64,000 nt of DNA from Conyzicola nivalis_A (GCF_040548875.1 NZ_JBEPSJ010000001.1:372001-436000), one strand, 5' to 3'. Counted from the stretch's first letter, positions 1-8,107 are shown. Translations and numbers: made by a program. The notes: a model not told the origin generated them from the letters alone.

Positions 1-455
1 CGGGCCGCTGCGTCGTCGTCGCCGCCGATGAACGTCGGGTTGGGCGTGGTGATGGTGACTTCGCCGGGGGAGAGGTAGGAGGCGGCGAACATCGCCAGTC
101 CGCCGACGACGCGGGCCCCGGGCGCCGCGGCGCGCGCGTTGGCGATGCCGTCGAGGCCGTTCTGCACGACCAGCATCGGAGAGTCGCCGACGAACGCCAG
201 GTTGTCGGTGATGGCGGCGACGGCGTCCTGCGCCTTGGTCGTCACGATCACGAGCTCAGCGGGAGCAGACAGACGCTCCGCCGCCGTGACCGCCGCAATC
301 GCCTCGCCCCAGGCGCCGCGCAGCCGGATGCCCCGCTCGCGGATCGCGTCGAGGTGGGCGCCACGGGCGGTGACCTCGACCTCGTGCCCGGCGCCGGCGA
401 GAAGCGCGGCGACGGCTCCGCCCACGGCCCCGGCTCCGATCACAGCGATTCGCAT
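1..455 (-). CDS. panE: 2-dehydropantoate 2-reductase (partial, C-terminus off window)
   Basis: The visible 151 residues begin MRIAVIGAGAVGG, the N-terminal Rossmann fold with the GxGxxG dinucleotide-binding loop at residues 7-12. A VIVTTKAQD segment and a VVQNGLDG segment follow, both typical of the ketopantoate reductase (ApbA/PanE) family. The enzyme reduces ketopantoate to pantoate with NADPH in the cytosol, for coenzyme A synthesis. The C-terminal helical domain with the catalytic lysine lies beyond the window, so a related ApbA-like reductase of other substrate cannot be excluded. The ATG at 455 has no Shine-Dalgarno sequence. A TAGGCT box at 462-467 sits 6 nt upstream, so the mRNA is probably leaderless. 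The gene is divergent from truB. Confidence 0.85.
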   Translation of the reverse strand, partial: MRIAVIGAGAVGGAVAALLAGAGHEVEVTARGAHLDAIRERGIRLRGAWGEAIAAVTAAERLSAPAELVIVTTKAQDAVAAITDNLAFVGDSPMLVVQNGLDGIANARAAAPGARVVGGLAMFAASYLSPGEVTITTPNPTFIGGDDDAAA

Positions 456-527
456 AGGGAGAGCCTAGGCGCTCGCGCTGTCCGCACCCGGGGAAGGCGC
501 ACCCCGCGGATTGCTACCATCGACTTC
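456..527. promoter_or_regulatory. divergent leaderless promoters, panE and truB upstream ORF
   Basis: On the minus strand TAGGCT (462-467) stands 6 nt before the panE ATG. On the plus strand TACCAT (514-519) stands 8 nt before the ATG at 528. Both match the TANNNT -10 hexamer that places the transcript start at or next to the start codon. No convincing -35 hexamers are visible. Confidence 0.5.
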
Positions 528-569
528 ATGCATCCTTCGCGCCATCCGTCGTCGATCGCCGCCCGGTGA
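528..569 (+). CDS. 13-codon leaderless upstream ORF overlapping truB
   Basis: ATG at 528 opens a 13-residue reading frame (MHPSRHPSSIAAR) whose TGA stop at 567-569 overlaps the truB GTG start at 566-568. The ATG follows a TACCAT -10 box by 8 nt, so it may be the first codon of the mRNA. truB itself lacks a Shine-Dalgarno sequence, so ribosomes finishing this peptide could re-initiate directly on truB. Translation of the peptide is inferred from the layout only. A chance ORF is the alternative. Confidence 0.4.
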   Translation: MHPSRHPSSIAAR

Positions 570-1474
570 AGCCGCCGACGAACCCGGCCAGCGGCATCCT
601 GCTCGTCGACAAGCCGAAGGGTCTCACCAGTCACGACGTCGTCTCGCGCACCCGAAAGATCGCGGGCACCCGCAAGATCGGCCACGCCGGAACCCTCGAC
701 CCCATGGCGACCGGGCTGCTCGTCCTCGGTATGAACAGCTCGACGCGGCTGCTCACCTTCCTCGTCGGCCTCGGCAAGGAGTACTTCGCGACGATCCGGC
801 TCGGGCAGTCCAGCGACACGGATGACGCGGAGGGAACCCTCGGCGAGCCCGCCGACACCTCCGGGGTGCACGGGGCAGCCGTCGCCGCGGGCATCGCGGC
901 GCTCACCGGCGAGATCTCGCAGGTGCCGAGCAGCTTCAGCGCCATCAAGGTCGACGGCAAGCGCGCCTACTCGCTCGCGCGGGCGGGGGAGGACGTCGAG
1001 TTGAGGGCTCGCACCGTCACCATCGCGGCCTTCGAGGTGCTCGAGACGCGCGAGGTCGACGGTTTCGTCGACCTCGACGTGCGGGTGGAATGCTCGAGCG
1101 GCACCTACATCCGCGCGCTCGCCCGCGACCTCGGCCTCTCCCTCGGCGTCGGCGGCCACCTCACGGCCCTGCGCCGCTCGAAGGTGGGGCCGTTCGACGT
1201 CGCCCAGGCGTCGACGCTCGCGGACCTCGTGGTGAACGACCGGCTGCTCACGCCGGCCAGCGTCGCCACCACCCTCTTCCCCGCTCACAGGCTCGACGAG
1301 CAGAGTGTCATCGACCTCGTGCACGGCAAACGGCTCGAGATCCCCGAGCTCGCAGGCACGGACGGTCCGATCGCAGGGCTCGGCCCGGACGGTCGGCTGG
1401 TCGGGCTGCTGGCCGCGAACGGCGCGACGGTCAAGCCGCTCGTCAACTTCCCGACCGACGAGGTGCTCGCGTGA
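566..1474 (+). CDS. truB: tRNA pseudouridine(55) synthase TruB
   Basis: The 302-residue product isomerises U55 of the tRNA T-loop to pseudouridine. The N-terminus carries the family's LLVDKPKGLTSHD motif and GHAGTLDPMATGLL, whose aspartate (in GTLDP) is the catalytic nucleophile. CSSGTYIRALARDLG near residue 175 is the second TruB signature, and the C-terminal extension is of actinobacterial type. The GTG start at 566 is preferred because it opens the conserved N-terminus and overlaps the stop of a short upstream ORF as GTGA, suggesting coupled translation. Two small membrane-protein genes and ribF follow in the same direction, so the group may be cotranscribed. Confidence 0.95.
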   Translation: MKPPTNPASGILLVDKPKGLTSHDVVSRTRKIAGTRKIGHAGTLDPMATGLLVLGMNSSTRLLTFLVGLGKEYFATIRLGQSSDTDDAEGTLGEPADTSGVHGAAVAAGIAALTGEISQVPSSFSAIKVDGKRAYSLARAGEDVELRARTVTIAAFEVLETREVDGFVDLDVRVECSSGTYIRALARDLGLSLGVGGHLTALRRSKVGPFDVAQASTLADLVVNDRLLTPASVATTLFPAHRLDEQSVIDLVHGKRLEIPELAGTDGPIAGLGPDGRLVGLLAANGATVKPLVNFPTDEVLA

Positions 1475-1487
1475 CCGGGGTGCCCGC

Positions 1488-1856
1488 ATGATCGAGTGGT
1501 TCACCTGGGCGCAGATCGCGGTCGCGGTCGTCGCCGGCCTGCTCGCGGTCGCCCTCGGCCTGTTCGGCCGCACCCCGGACGACCTCACCATGGGCGCCAC
1601 GGCGCTCGTCACGGTGCTCCTGGTCGTGCAGGTCGTCGTCTCGCTGCTCGCCCCGGCCTTCGGGAACACGGCGACGGGGAGCGCACTCGAGTTCTGGGTG
1701 TACCTCGTCACGGCGCTGATCATCCCCCCGCTGGCCATCGTCTGGGGCCTCGTCGACCGCACGCGGTGGAGCACCGCCATCCTCGGCGTCGCCTGCCTCG
1801 CCGTCGCGGTGATGCTGTACCGCATGTATCAGATCTGGTTCGTCCAGGTCGCGTAA
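1488..1856 (+). CDS. small integral membrane protein, unknown function
   Basis: This 122-residue protein is almost entirely hydrophobic, with about four predicted membrane helices (residues 5-25, 35-57, 66-88 and 95-115). It carries no catalytic motif that I recognise. The ATG at 1488 lies 13 nt after the truB stop. A six-codon frame beginning GTGA at the truB stop ends at a TGA overlapping this ATG, which could pass ribosomes along, though the frame is too short to claim. Its place between truB and ribF suggests cotranscription with translation and cofactor genes. I infer nothing further about function. Confidence 0.75.
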   Translation: MIEWFTWAQIAVAVVAGLLAVALGLFGRTPDDLTMGATALVTVLLVVQVVVSLLAPAFGNTATGSALEFWVYLVTALIIPPLAIVWGLVDRTRWSTAILGVACLAVAVMLYRMYQIWFVQVA

Positions 1857-1866
1857 TCTAAAGGCA

Positions 1867-2304
1867 ATGACCACAACGACTTCCTCGCGTTCGACCGGCG
1901 TCGGACGCGTACTCATCGCCGTCTACGGCCTCCTCGCACTCGCGGCCACGGGCCGGAGCGTCTTCCAGCTCTTCGACGACTTCGACCGGGCGCCCGTCGC
2001 CTACTCGCTGTCGGCGCTGGCCGCCGTCGTCTACATCGTCGCGACCGTCGCCCTCATCATGCCGGGTGACGTCTGGTACCGGGTCGCCTGGATCACCATC
2101 GGCTTCGAGCTGCTCGGCGTCCTCGTCGTGGGGCTGCTCAGCATCTTCGACCCGGTGCTCTTCCCCGCCAAGACCGTGTGGTCGATGTTCGGGCGCGGCT
2201 ACGGCTTCGTGCCCCTCGTGCTGCCGATCCTCGGCATGCTCTGGCTGTACCGCCACCGCGCCCGACCGACGGCCGCCGCCTCGGCGGAACCCCGGGCGGT
2301 CTGA
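1867..2304 (+). CDS. small integral membrane protein upstream of ribF
   Basis: A 145-residue hydrophobic protein with about four membrane helices and short polar ends. The second helix is preceded by RSVFQLFDDFDRAPVAYSLS, a segment I associate with conserved actinobacterial membrane proteins of unknown role. TAATCT (1854-1859) stands 7 nt before the ATG, so a leaderless transcript may begin here. The AAAGG at 1860-1864 is too close to the start to act as a ribosome binding site. The gene ends 2 nt before the ribF GTG, so the two are probably translated from one mRNA. Confidence 0.75.
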   Translation: MTTTTSSRSTGVGRVLIAVYGLLALAATGRSVFQLFDDFDRAPVAYSLSALAAVVYIVATVALIMPGDVWYRVAWITIGFELLGVLVVGLLSIFDPVLFPAKTVWSMFGRGYGFVPLVLPILGMLWLYRHRARPTAAASAEPRAV

Positions 2305-2306
2305 GG

Positions 2307-3272
2307 GTGATCTTCTTCGACTCGCTCGCCGAGGTTCCCGCCGACTTCGGGCCGAGCGCCGTGGCCATCGGCAAGTTCGACGGTGTGCACGCCGGCCACC
2401 GCCGCATCATCGACGAGCTGCGCTCAGTGGCCGAGCGGGACTCGCTCGAGTCGACGATCGTCACGTTCGACCGGCATCCGCTCAGCATCATCCGCCCAGA
2501 GGCCTGCCCGCCGCCGCTGGTCAGCAACGCGCAGAAGGTCGAGCTGCTCGAGGAGTCGGGTGTCGATGCGACCCTGATGCTCGTCTTCGACCTCCCGTTC
2601 AGCCGGCTCTCTCCCGAGGAGTTCGTGCGCAGCATCCTCGTCGACGCCCTGCACGCCCGCGTCGTCATGGTCGGCGCCGACTTCCGCTTCGGGGCGCGGG
2701 GCGCGGGCGACGTCGCGCTGCTCCAGCGCCTCGGTGCCGAACAGGGTTTCGCCGTGCAGCTCATCGACGACGTCGTCTCGCCCGCTCCGGGCGCCGAGCA
2801 CACTCGCCGCGCCTCTTCGACCTGGATCCGCGAGCTGCTCGCCGAGGGTCGCGTCGCCGAGGCCGCCGTCGTGCTCGGACACCTGCCGAGCGTGCGCGGT
2901 GTCGTGGTGATGGGCGCGCAGCGGGGTCGCGAGCTCGGTTTCCCCACCGCCAACCTGTCGCCCCAGAACGAGGGCTTCATCCCCGGCGACGGCGTGTACG
3001 CCGCCTGGTTCACGGTGGACGGGCGCCGCTACGGCGCCGCCGTCTCGATCGGCAACAACCCCACGTTCCACGGCGTGCCCGAGAAGCAGGTCGAGGCGCA
3101 CGTGCTCGACGAGACCATCGACCTGTACGGCAAGACCGTCGAGGTGTCGTTCGTCGAGTACATCCGCGGTCAGGTGAAGTACTCCACCGTCGAGGCGCTC
3201 ATCGACCAGATCGCCGACGACGAGCGCAAGGTGCGCACCATCCTCGGCTACCCCGACAAGGTCGTCGCCTAG
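2307..3272 (+). CDS. ribF: bifunctional riboflavin kinase / FAD synthetase RibF
   Basis: The 321-residue enzyme phosphorylates riboflavin to FMN and adenylates FMN to FAD. The N-terminal nucleotidyltransferase half shows AIGKFDGVHAGHRRII (residues 20-36, with the HxGH-like signature) and an SSTWIRELL motif near residue 172. The C-terminal riboflavin kinase half shows RGRELGFPTANL, where the GxPTAN residues bind ATP and Mg, then SIGNNPTFHG and a YxKxVEVxFVxYIR stretch. The GTG at 2307 is 2 nt after the stop of the preceding gene, giving a normal RibF N-terminus. The family length is about 310-330 residues, so the gene is complete. Confidence 0.96.
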   Translation: MIFFDSLAEVPADFGPSAVAIGKFDGVHAGHRRIIDELRSVAERDSLESTIVTFDRHPLSIIRPEACPPPLVSNAQKVELLEESGVDATLMLVFDLPFSRLSPEEFVRSILVDALHARVVMVGADFRFGARGAGDVALLQRLGAEQGFAVQLIDDVVSPAPGAEHTRRASSTWIRELLAEGRVAEAAVVLGHLPSVRGVVVMGAQRGRELGFPTANLSPQNEGFIPGDGVYAAWFTVDGRRYGAAVSIGNNPTFHGVPEKQVEAHVLDETIDLYGKTVEVSFVEYIRGQVKYSTVEALIDQIADDERKVRTILGYPDKVVA

Positions 3273-3287
3273 GAGAGCCGGCCCGCG

Positions 3288-3566
3288 TCAGCGCTGGATC
3301 AGGTTCGCCAGCGGTACCCGCACGCCGTTCTGGATCTTCGTGATCACGTCGTCGGGGATGTGCTTGACGATCGGCAGTTCGAGCTCCTTCGCCCACGAGC
3401 CGATCTTGTCGACGATCTCGTCGCTGTCCAGGCCGCGCAGGAAGGGCTGGATCTGCGCCCACATCGGCTCGAGGGCCTTGATGTCGAAGTGCTTGCCGCC
3501 GAACAGGTTGCCGACCACCCCCTCGAGTCCTCCGAGGTCGAATCCGCCGTCTTTGCTGCCAGCCAT
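3288..3566 (-). CDS. nested 92-residue product from internal ATG
   Basis: The ATG at 3566 is preceded by AAGGAG at the ideal distance (ACGAAGGAGCAGGAC). Most long-leader genes here that need a Shine-Dalgarno carry one this strong, whereas the 301-residue parent appears leaderless. The product would be the compact C-terminal domain alone, a small acidic protein with an amphipathic middle. I do not recognise the family. Whether it is made alone, with the long form, or at all cannot be settled from sequence. Confidence 0.4.
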   Translation of the reverse strand: MAGSKDGGFDLGGLEGVVGNLFGGKHFDIKALEPMWAQIQPFLRGLDSDEIVDKIGSWAKELELPIVKHIPDDVITKIQNGVRVPLANLIQR

Positions 3567-4193
3567 GTCCTGCTCCTTCGTCGTTCCGCCCTCCATCGTA
3601 TTCGCTGCGTCGGCGGGCACCCCGGCGCGCCCGAACAGGAACGCCGCGATCTCTGCTCCCGGAGCGTGCACGACCGACCAGCCGCGGCCCACCTGCCAGT
3701 CGCCGTCGAGCGCGACGAGCGTCGTGCCGCCGAGTACGGCCCGGATCGGCAGGGGAGCGCTCAGCGCGCGGGCTATGGCCACGGCGCCGAGAGCGATGGG
3801 ATCGACGGCGACCGGCATGCCGGTGACCGCGGCGGTGTCGAGGGCCGCGACGACGGCAGCGGACAGCTCGGGGATGCGGGTCTGGCGGGCGTCGAGGGCG
3901 ATCGCCTCCAGTTCGGCGGCCAGCTCGGTGGCCGGCCGCTCGGCCCCGCTGCTCGCGGCGCGCTTAGACAGGCCGGCCGACACCCTGCCCAGCCTCGTCG
4001 TCGACAGCCTCCAGACCAGCGGACCTGCCACGGCGCGCAGCCCGGCGTCGTGAGTCGTGCCCGCCGAGTCCCGCACCTGCCCGGCGATCGCCCGCAGCAC
4101 GGCGGCGAAAGCGGCGGACCAGTCGCCGGATACTCCGCTCTCGTCGCGCTTCGGGCGCTGGCTCAGCGGCAGGTACCGGGACACGTCGCTCAT
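3288..4193 (-). CDS. hypothetical protein with an internal start site
   Basis: A 301-residue open frame begins MSDVSRYLPLSQRPKR. Its first 200 residues are an alanine-rich helical domain that I do not recognise. The last 92 residues (from MAGSKDGGFDLGG) form a distinct small domain ending in KHIPDDVITKIQNGVRVPLA. The start at 4193 is supported by a TAAGGT -10 box (4201-4206) 7 nt upstream. The frame also contains a strong AAGGAG Shine-Dalgarno 6 nt before an internal ATG at 3566. It may therefore encode two products, or an ancestral two-gene pair fused by loss of a stop codon. It converges with ribF. Confidence 0.6.
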   Translation of the reverse strand: MSDVSRYLPLSQRPKRDESGVSGDWSAAFAAVLRAIAGQVRDSAGTTHDAGLRAVAGPLVWRLSTTRLGRVSAGLSKRAASSGAERPATELAAELEAIALDARQTRIPELSAAVVAALDTAAVTGMPVAVDPIALGAVAIARALSAPLPIRAVLGGTTLVALDGDWQVGRGWSVVHAPGAEIAAFLFGRAGVPADAANTMEGGTTKEQDMAGSKDGGFDLGGLEGVVGNLFGGKHFDIKALEPMWAQIQPFLRGLDSDEIVDKIGSWAKELELPIVKHIPDDVITKIQNGVRVPLANLIQR

Positions 4194-4229
4194 GCCACCT
4201 ACCTTACGCACCGCGCCTAGACTGATCGC
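4194..4229. promoter_or_regulatory. back-to-back leaderless promoters
   Basis: Only 36 nt separate the start codons at 4193 (minus) and 4230 (plus). TAAGGT on the minus strand (4201-4206) is 7 nt from one start, and TAGACT on the plus strand (4218-4223) is 6 nt from the other. There is no room for untranslated leaders, so both mRNAs should start at or within a base or two of their initiation codons. Confidence 0.55.
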
Positions 4230-5462
4230 GTGCCACCGACCCGCCCTCTTCCGCTCTGGGGAGGCCGCACCGTCGCGCTTCTCGCCGTCATCGCCGTCGC
4301 CCTCAGTCTGCGCACCGCCGTCGCCTCGATCTCGCCGATCATCGCCGAGATCCGCGAGGACATCCCGCTCACCAACGTCGGCATCGGTCTGCTGGGCATG
4401 CTGCCGCCCATCTTCTTCGCCCTCTCCGGCTTCGTCGGCCCGCTCGTCTCGCGCCGTCTGGGCCTCGAACTCGCCATCGTCGTGTCGATCGCGGTCATGG
4501 CGGCCGGCCATCTCGTGCGCGCCGCGTCCGGGTCGTTCACGATCCTCCTGATCGGCAGCGCTCTCGTTCTGATGGGCGTCGGCATCTGCAACGTGCTGCT
4601 GCCGCCGGTGGTCAAGCGCTACTTCCCCGACCGGATCGGCCTGGTGACCGCCACCTACGCCACGATCATGTCGATCAGCACCGCCGTTCCGTCGCTCCTC
4701 GCGGTCCCGGTGAGCGACTCGCTCGGCTGGCGGTTCTCGCTCGCGATCTGGGCGGCACTGGCCGGAGTGGCACTGCTGCCCTGGCTCGTGCTGCTCGCCA
4801 GGCAGCGGCGGGCGTCGGCCGAGCGGGCGGCAGACGACCTGTCGGCCGTCGAGGTTCCGGATGCGGCCCTGGAGCGCCGTCTCTGGCATTCTCCCGTCGC
4901 GATCGCCATCGTCGTGACCTTCTCGGTCTCGACGATCAACGTGTACGCGCTGTTCGCCTGGCTGCCGCAGATCCTCATCGACATCGTCGGCGTCACCCCC
5001 GCCGCCGCGGGCACCCTGCTCGCCGTCTTCAGCATCGCCGGTCTCCCGGCGTCGATCATCGCGCCGATCCTCGTGAGCCGGCTGCGCAGCCCGGCGTGGA
5101 TCATCGTCGCCGGTGTGGTCTCGTTCCTCGTCGGCTACATCGGCCTGCTGGCGGCCCCCGGCGCGCTCACCGTCGTGTGGGTGCTGCTGCTCGGACTCGG
5201 GCCCATCCTCTTCCCGGTGTGCCTCGTGCTCATCAACACCCGCACCCGATCGCACACCGGATCGGTCGCCCTCAGCGGCTTCGCCCAGGCGATCGGGTAC
5301 TCGGTCGGCGCATTCGGCCCCCTCATCGTCGGGGTGCTGCACGACGCGACCGGCGGCTGGACCCTTCCTCTGGTGTTCCTGCTCGCGACGACGCTCGCCG
5401 CGATCTTCGGCGCGGTCGTGCTGTCGAAGCCGGCGTTCGTCGAGGACCAGCTGGCCCGGTAG
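4230..5462 (+). CDS. MFS transporter, CynX/NimT-like
   Basis: A 410-residue protein with twelve predicted membrane helices. The first helix carries ALSLRTAVASISPIIAEI, the hallmark of the CynX/NimT (cyanate/2-nitroimidazole carrier) branch of the major facilitator superfamily. A central loop (residues 185-215) is charged and separates two six-helix halves. Substrates in this branch are small organic anions or drugs; the true substrate cannot be read from sequence. GTG at 4230 is chosen because a TAGACT -10 box lies 6 nt upstream and it gives a normal short cytoplasmic N-terminus. It converges on the ROK kinase gene, with a hairpin between. Confidence 0.85.
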   Translation: MPPTRPLPLWGGRTVALLAVIAVALSLRTAVASISPIIAEIREDIPLTNVGIGLLGMLPPIFFALSGFVGPLVSRRLGLELAIVVSIAVMAAGHLVRAASGSFTILLIGSALVLMGVGICNVLLPPVVKRYFPDRIGLVTATYATIMSISTAVPSLLAVPVSDSLGWRFSLAIWAALAGVALLPWLVLLARQRRASAERAADDLSAVEVPDAALERRLWHSPVAIAIVVTFSVSTINVYALFAWLPQILIDIVGVTPAAAGTLLAVFSIAGLPASIIAPILVSRLRSPAWIIVAGVVSFLVGYIGLLAAPGALTVVWVLLLGLGPILFPVCLVLINTRTRSHTGSVALSGFAQAIGYSVGAFGPLIVGVLHDATGGWTLPLVFLLATTLAAIFGAVVLSKPAFVEDQLAR

Positions 5463-5472
5463 CCGCGTCGGC

Positions 5473-5527
5473 CGAACCGCGGCGCCGCGGACGGGGCTGC
5501 CGCCGACGGGTCTGCCCCGTCGGTTCG
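5473..5527. terminator. nested inverted repeat between convergent genes
   Basis: GACGGGGC (5490-5497) pairs with GCCCCGTC (5514-5521), and an outer CGAACCG (5473-5479) pairs with CGGTTCG (5521-5527, sharing one base). There is no T-tract. The location between the stops of two convergent genes fits a bidirectional terminator. Confidence 0.5.
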
Positions 5528-5528
5528 C

Positions 5529-6488
5529 CTAGTGCAGCATGTCCGCCCGGTGCACGAGGGCGGCCGAGCCGATCAGCGGACCCGCGTCGGAGAGCGACGA
5601 CGGCACCACCTTCACCTTGGTGACGAAGCCGAACGCCACGCGCTTCGCGATGGCCTCGCGGATGAACCGGAACAGGTCGGGAGTGACTCGCGAGAACCCG
5701 CCGCCGATGGCGACGATCTCGAGGTCGGCCAACGCCGTGGCCGAGGCGATGGCCTGACCGATCGCGCGGCCGGAACGCTCGACGGCGGCGATCGCCGTCG
5801 CGTCTCCGGCGGCGTAGGCGGCGGCGAGGTCCTCGCCGGTCGCGCCGACCCAGCCCTGTCGGTTGGCCCAGGCGACGGTCTTCGGTCCGGAGGCGATCGC
5901 CTCGACGCAGCCGATGCCGCCGCAGAGGCAGGGGTCGTCGAATCCGCCGACCTCGACATGGCCGATGTGTCCGGCGTTGCCGGTCGGGCCGGCCACCGCT
6001 GCACCCTCGAGGATGAGCCCGCCGCCGATGCCGGTCGAGACGATCATCCCCATGACGTTGTCGTAGCCGACGGCCGCGCCCACCCAGTGCTCGGCGAGGG
6101 TGATGCACTCGCCGTCCATGCGCATGGTCACGGGCACGTCGGGAACCGCGTCGATCACGAGCTGGCGCAGCGGGTAGTCGCGCCAGACCGCCAGGTTGAG
6201 AGGGGAGACGAGTCCGTCGGCGACGGTGATCGGGCCGGCCGAGCCGACTCCCACCCCGAGCAGCGTGCTGCCGGGAGTGCGGGAGGCGACGGCGTCGCCG
6301 AGCACCGAGCGCACGGCCTCGGCGAGGTCGTCGGAACTCGCGAGCGGCCCGGTGGGGCGGCGGAAACGGCTGCCGGAAACGACCGTGCCGTTCGAGTCGA
6401 CGAGCGCAGCCTCGGCCTTGGTGCCGCCGATGTCGATCGCCAGTGCGAGGTTCTGGGTGGTGGGAACCTCGGGGCTGGTCGTCGTCAT
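5529..6488 (-). CDS. ROK family sugar kinase
   Basis: The 319-residue protein has the ATP-binding ALAIDIGGTKAEAAL motif at residues 14-28, a TGIGGGLI phosphate loop near 140, and the ROK zinc-binding cluster CLCGGIGCVEA preceded by GHIGHVEVGG. These features fit a cytosolic kinase acting on glucose, N-acetylglucosamine or a related hexose. The DNA-binding N-terminus of ROK repressors is absent, so it is an enzyme rather than a regulator. ATG at 6488 follows a TAGAAT -10 box (6496-6501) by 7 nt. No sugar transporter is adjacent, so the substrate is left open. Confidence 0.9.
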   Translation of the reverse strand: MTTTSPEVPTTQNLALAIDIGGTKAEAALVDSNGTVVSGSRFRRPTGPLASSDDLAEAVRSVLGDAVASRTPGSTLLGVGVGSAGPITVADGLVSPLNLAVWRDYPLRQLVIDAVPDVPVTMRMDGECITLAEHWVGAAVGYDNVMGMIVSTGIGGGLILEGAAVAGPTGNAGHIGHVEVGGFDDPCLCGGIGCVEAIASGPKTVAWANRQGWVGATGEDLAAAYAAGDATAIAAVERSGRAIGQAIASATALADLEIVAIGGGFSRVTPDLFRFIREAIAKRVAFGFVTKVKVVPSSLSDAGPLIGSAALVHRADMLH

Positions 6489-6563
6489 ACTCGATATTCT
6501 ATGGTCGGTCGATGCCCTACCCGCGCTGCGGGGATTCGCAGGGCGCGGGCGTACCGTGGGCGG

Positions 6564-8081
6564 ATGGCTATACAGCGAGTACTGGTTACCGGAGCGAGCG
6601 GCTACATCGGGGGGCGTCTGGTTCCACGACTGATCGACGCGGGCTACGACGTGCGTGTCGCGGTGCGCAATCCGCAGCGGCTGCGCGACTACCCGTGGGC
6701 GGGTGACGTCGAGATCGTCCAGGCAGACCTCACGGTGCAGGACGAGGTCGAACGCGCCGTCGAGGGTATGGACGTGCTGTACTACCTCGTGCACGCGATG
6801 GGTGCCGGCGGCGACTTCGAACGGTCGGAGTCGCTCGCGGCGAACACGGTGGCGACGGCCGCGAAGGCGGCCGGCGTCTCGCGCATCGTCTACCTCGGCG
6901 GACTGCACCCCGAGGGCACGCTGAGCCCTCACCTGCGTTCGCGCGCCGAGGTGGGGCGCATCCTGATCGACTCCGGGGTGCCGACCGTGGCGCTGCAGGC
7001 GGGAACGGTCATCGGCTCCGGCTCCGCCTCGTTCGAGATGATCCGGCACCTCACCGACGTGCTGCCCTACATGCCGGCGCCCAAATGGGTACGCAACTTC
7101 ATCCAGCCGATCGCGGTCCGCGACGTGCTGCACTACCTCCTCGGTGCGGCGACGCTGCCGCCCGAGGTCAACCGCACGTTCGACATCGGCGGTCCCGACG
7201 TGCTGCGGTACGGACAGATGATGAACGGATACGCCCTCGAGGCCGGGCTCAAGCAGCGGCCGATCGCGTCGCTGCCGGTGCTGACTCCGTGGCTCGCGTC
7301 GCAGTGGGTCAACCTCGTCACGCCGATCCCGCGCGCGCTGGCGATTCCGATCATCGCGTCGCTGCAGTACGACTGCGTGGTGCGCGAACACGACATCGAC
7401 GACTTCATCGCGCCGCCGGAGGGCGGTCTGACCGGCTACCGCCGTTCGGTGAGCCTCGCCCTCGGCAAGGAGCGCGCCGGCGAGGTCGAGACCAGCTGGC
7501 AGGACTCCTCGGTGTTCGGGGCGCCCAGCGACCCGCTGCCGAGCGACCCGGAGTGGTCGGGGCACACCGTGTTCACCGACCGGCGGGAGAAGCGCACCTC
7601 CGCGAGCCCCGAGGCGCTCTGGCGCGTGGTCGAGGGGATCGGCGGAGACAACGGCTGGTATTCCTTCCCGCTCGCGTGGGCGTTGCGCGGCTGGGCCGAC
7701 AAAGTCGTGGGCGGCGTCGGTCTACGGCGCGGGCGACGCAACCCCGACCGCCTGAATCTGGGCGAGGCGCTCGACTTCTGGCGGGTCGAGGAGATCGACC
7801 GCGGACACTTCCTGCGCCTCCGCGCCGAGATGCGCGTGCCGGGCACCGCCTGGCTCGAGCTCACGGTGACCCCTGACGACGACGACGCACATCCCGGGAA
7901 CGCCGCGTCCGGCTCGGTGTACACCCAGCGCGCCGTCTTCTTCCCTCACGGCCTCGGCGGACGCCTCTACTGGTTCGCGATCCTGCCCTTCCACGGCGTG
8001 ATCTTCGCCGGCATGGCGAACCGCATCACGCTCGAAGCCGAGAAGAGCCCCACCCCCGAAAGGGGGCGGCGCGTCAGATAA
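6564..8081 (+). CDS. NAD(P)-binding epimerase-like protein with DUF2867 domain
   Basis: The 505-residue protein opens with VLVTGASGYIGGRLVPRL, the Rossmann dinucleotide site of atypical short-chain dehydrogenases (NmrA/complex I NDUFA9-like). Residues 1-300 form this domain. The usual YxxxK catalytic pair is not obvious, and YLVHAMG stands near the active-site position. Residues 330-500 match the DUF2867 (SRPBCC-like) extension, with NGWYSFPLAWALRGWADK as landmark. Proteins of this architecture are common in actinobacteria and may bind a lipophilic substrate; the reaction is unknown. TACCGT (6552-6557) is 6 nt before the ATG. The last codons contain a CCCCC-GAAA-GGGGG hairpin (8053-8066) that may act in termination. 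Confidence 0.82.
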   Translation: MAIQRVLVTGASGYIGGRLVPRLIDAGYDVRVAVRNPQRLRDYPWAGDVEIVQADLTVQDEVERAVEGMDVLYYLVHAMGAGGDFERSESLAANTVATAAKAAGVSRIVYLGGLHPEGTLSPHLRSRAEVGRILIDSGVPTVALQAGTVIGSGSASFEMIRHLTDVLPYMPAPKWVRNFIQPIAVRDVLHYLLGAATLPPEVNRTFDIGGPDVLRYGQMMNGYALEAGLKQRPIASLPVLTPWLASQWVNLVTPIPRALAIPIIASLQYDCVVREHDIDDFIAPPEGGLTGYRRSVSLALGKERAGEVETSWQDSSVFGAPSDPLPSDPEWSGHTVFTDRREKRTSASPEALWRVVEGIGGDNGWYSFPLAWALRGWADKVVGGVGLRRGRRNPDRLNLGEALDFWRVEEIDRGHFLRLRAEMRVPGTAWLELTVTPDDDDAHPGNAASGSVYTQRAVFFPHGLGGRLYWFAILPFHGVIFAGMANRITLEAEKSPTPERGRRVR

Positions 8082-8101
8082 CGGAATGGTAACGGCGTCG
8101 C

Positions 8102-8107
8102 TATAGT
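8102..8107 (+). promoter_or_regulatory. -10 box of the glycerophosphodiesterase gene
   Basis: TATAGT at 8102-8107 is a near-consensus -10 element. It lies about 50 nt before the ATG at 8159, so unlike many neighbours this gene should have a leader of roughly 45 nt. No clear -35 element is visible. Confidence 0.4.

Noticed and set aside
1471..1491. six-codon frame joining the truB stop (GTGA) to the next start (ATGA)
   Set aside because: It is too short to support as a peptide; overlap at both ends may be chance in sequence of this composition.
440..1825. 461-codon open frame on the minus strand opposite truB
   Set aside because: It is a GC-driven shadow frame: Arg/Gly/Glu-rich composition and no recognisable domain, opposite the well-supported truB.
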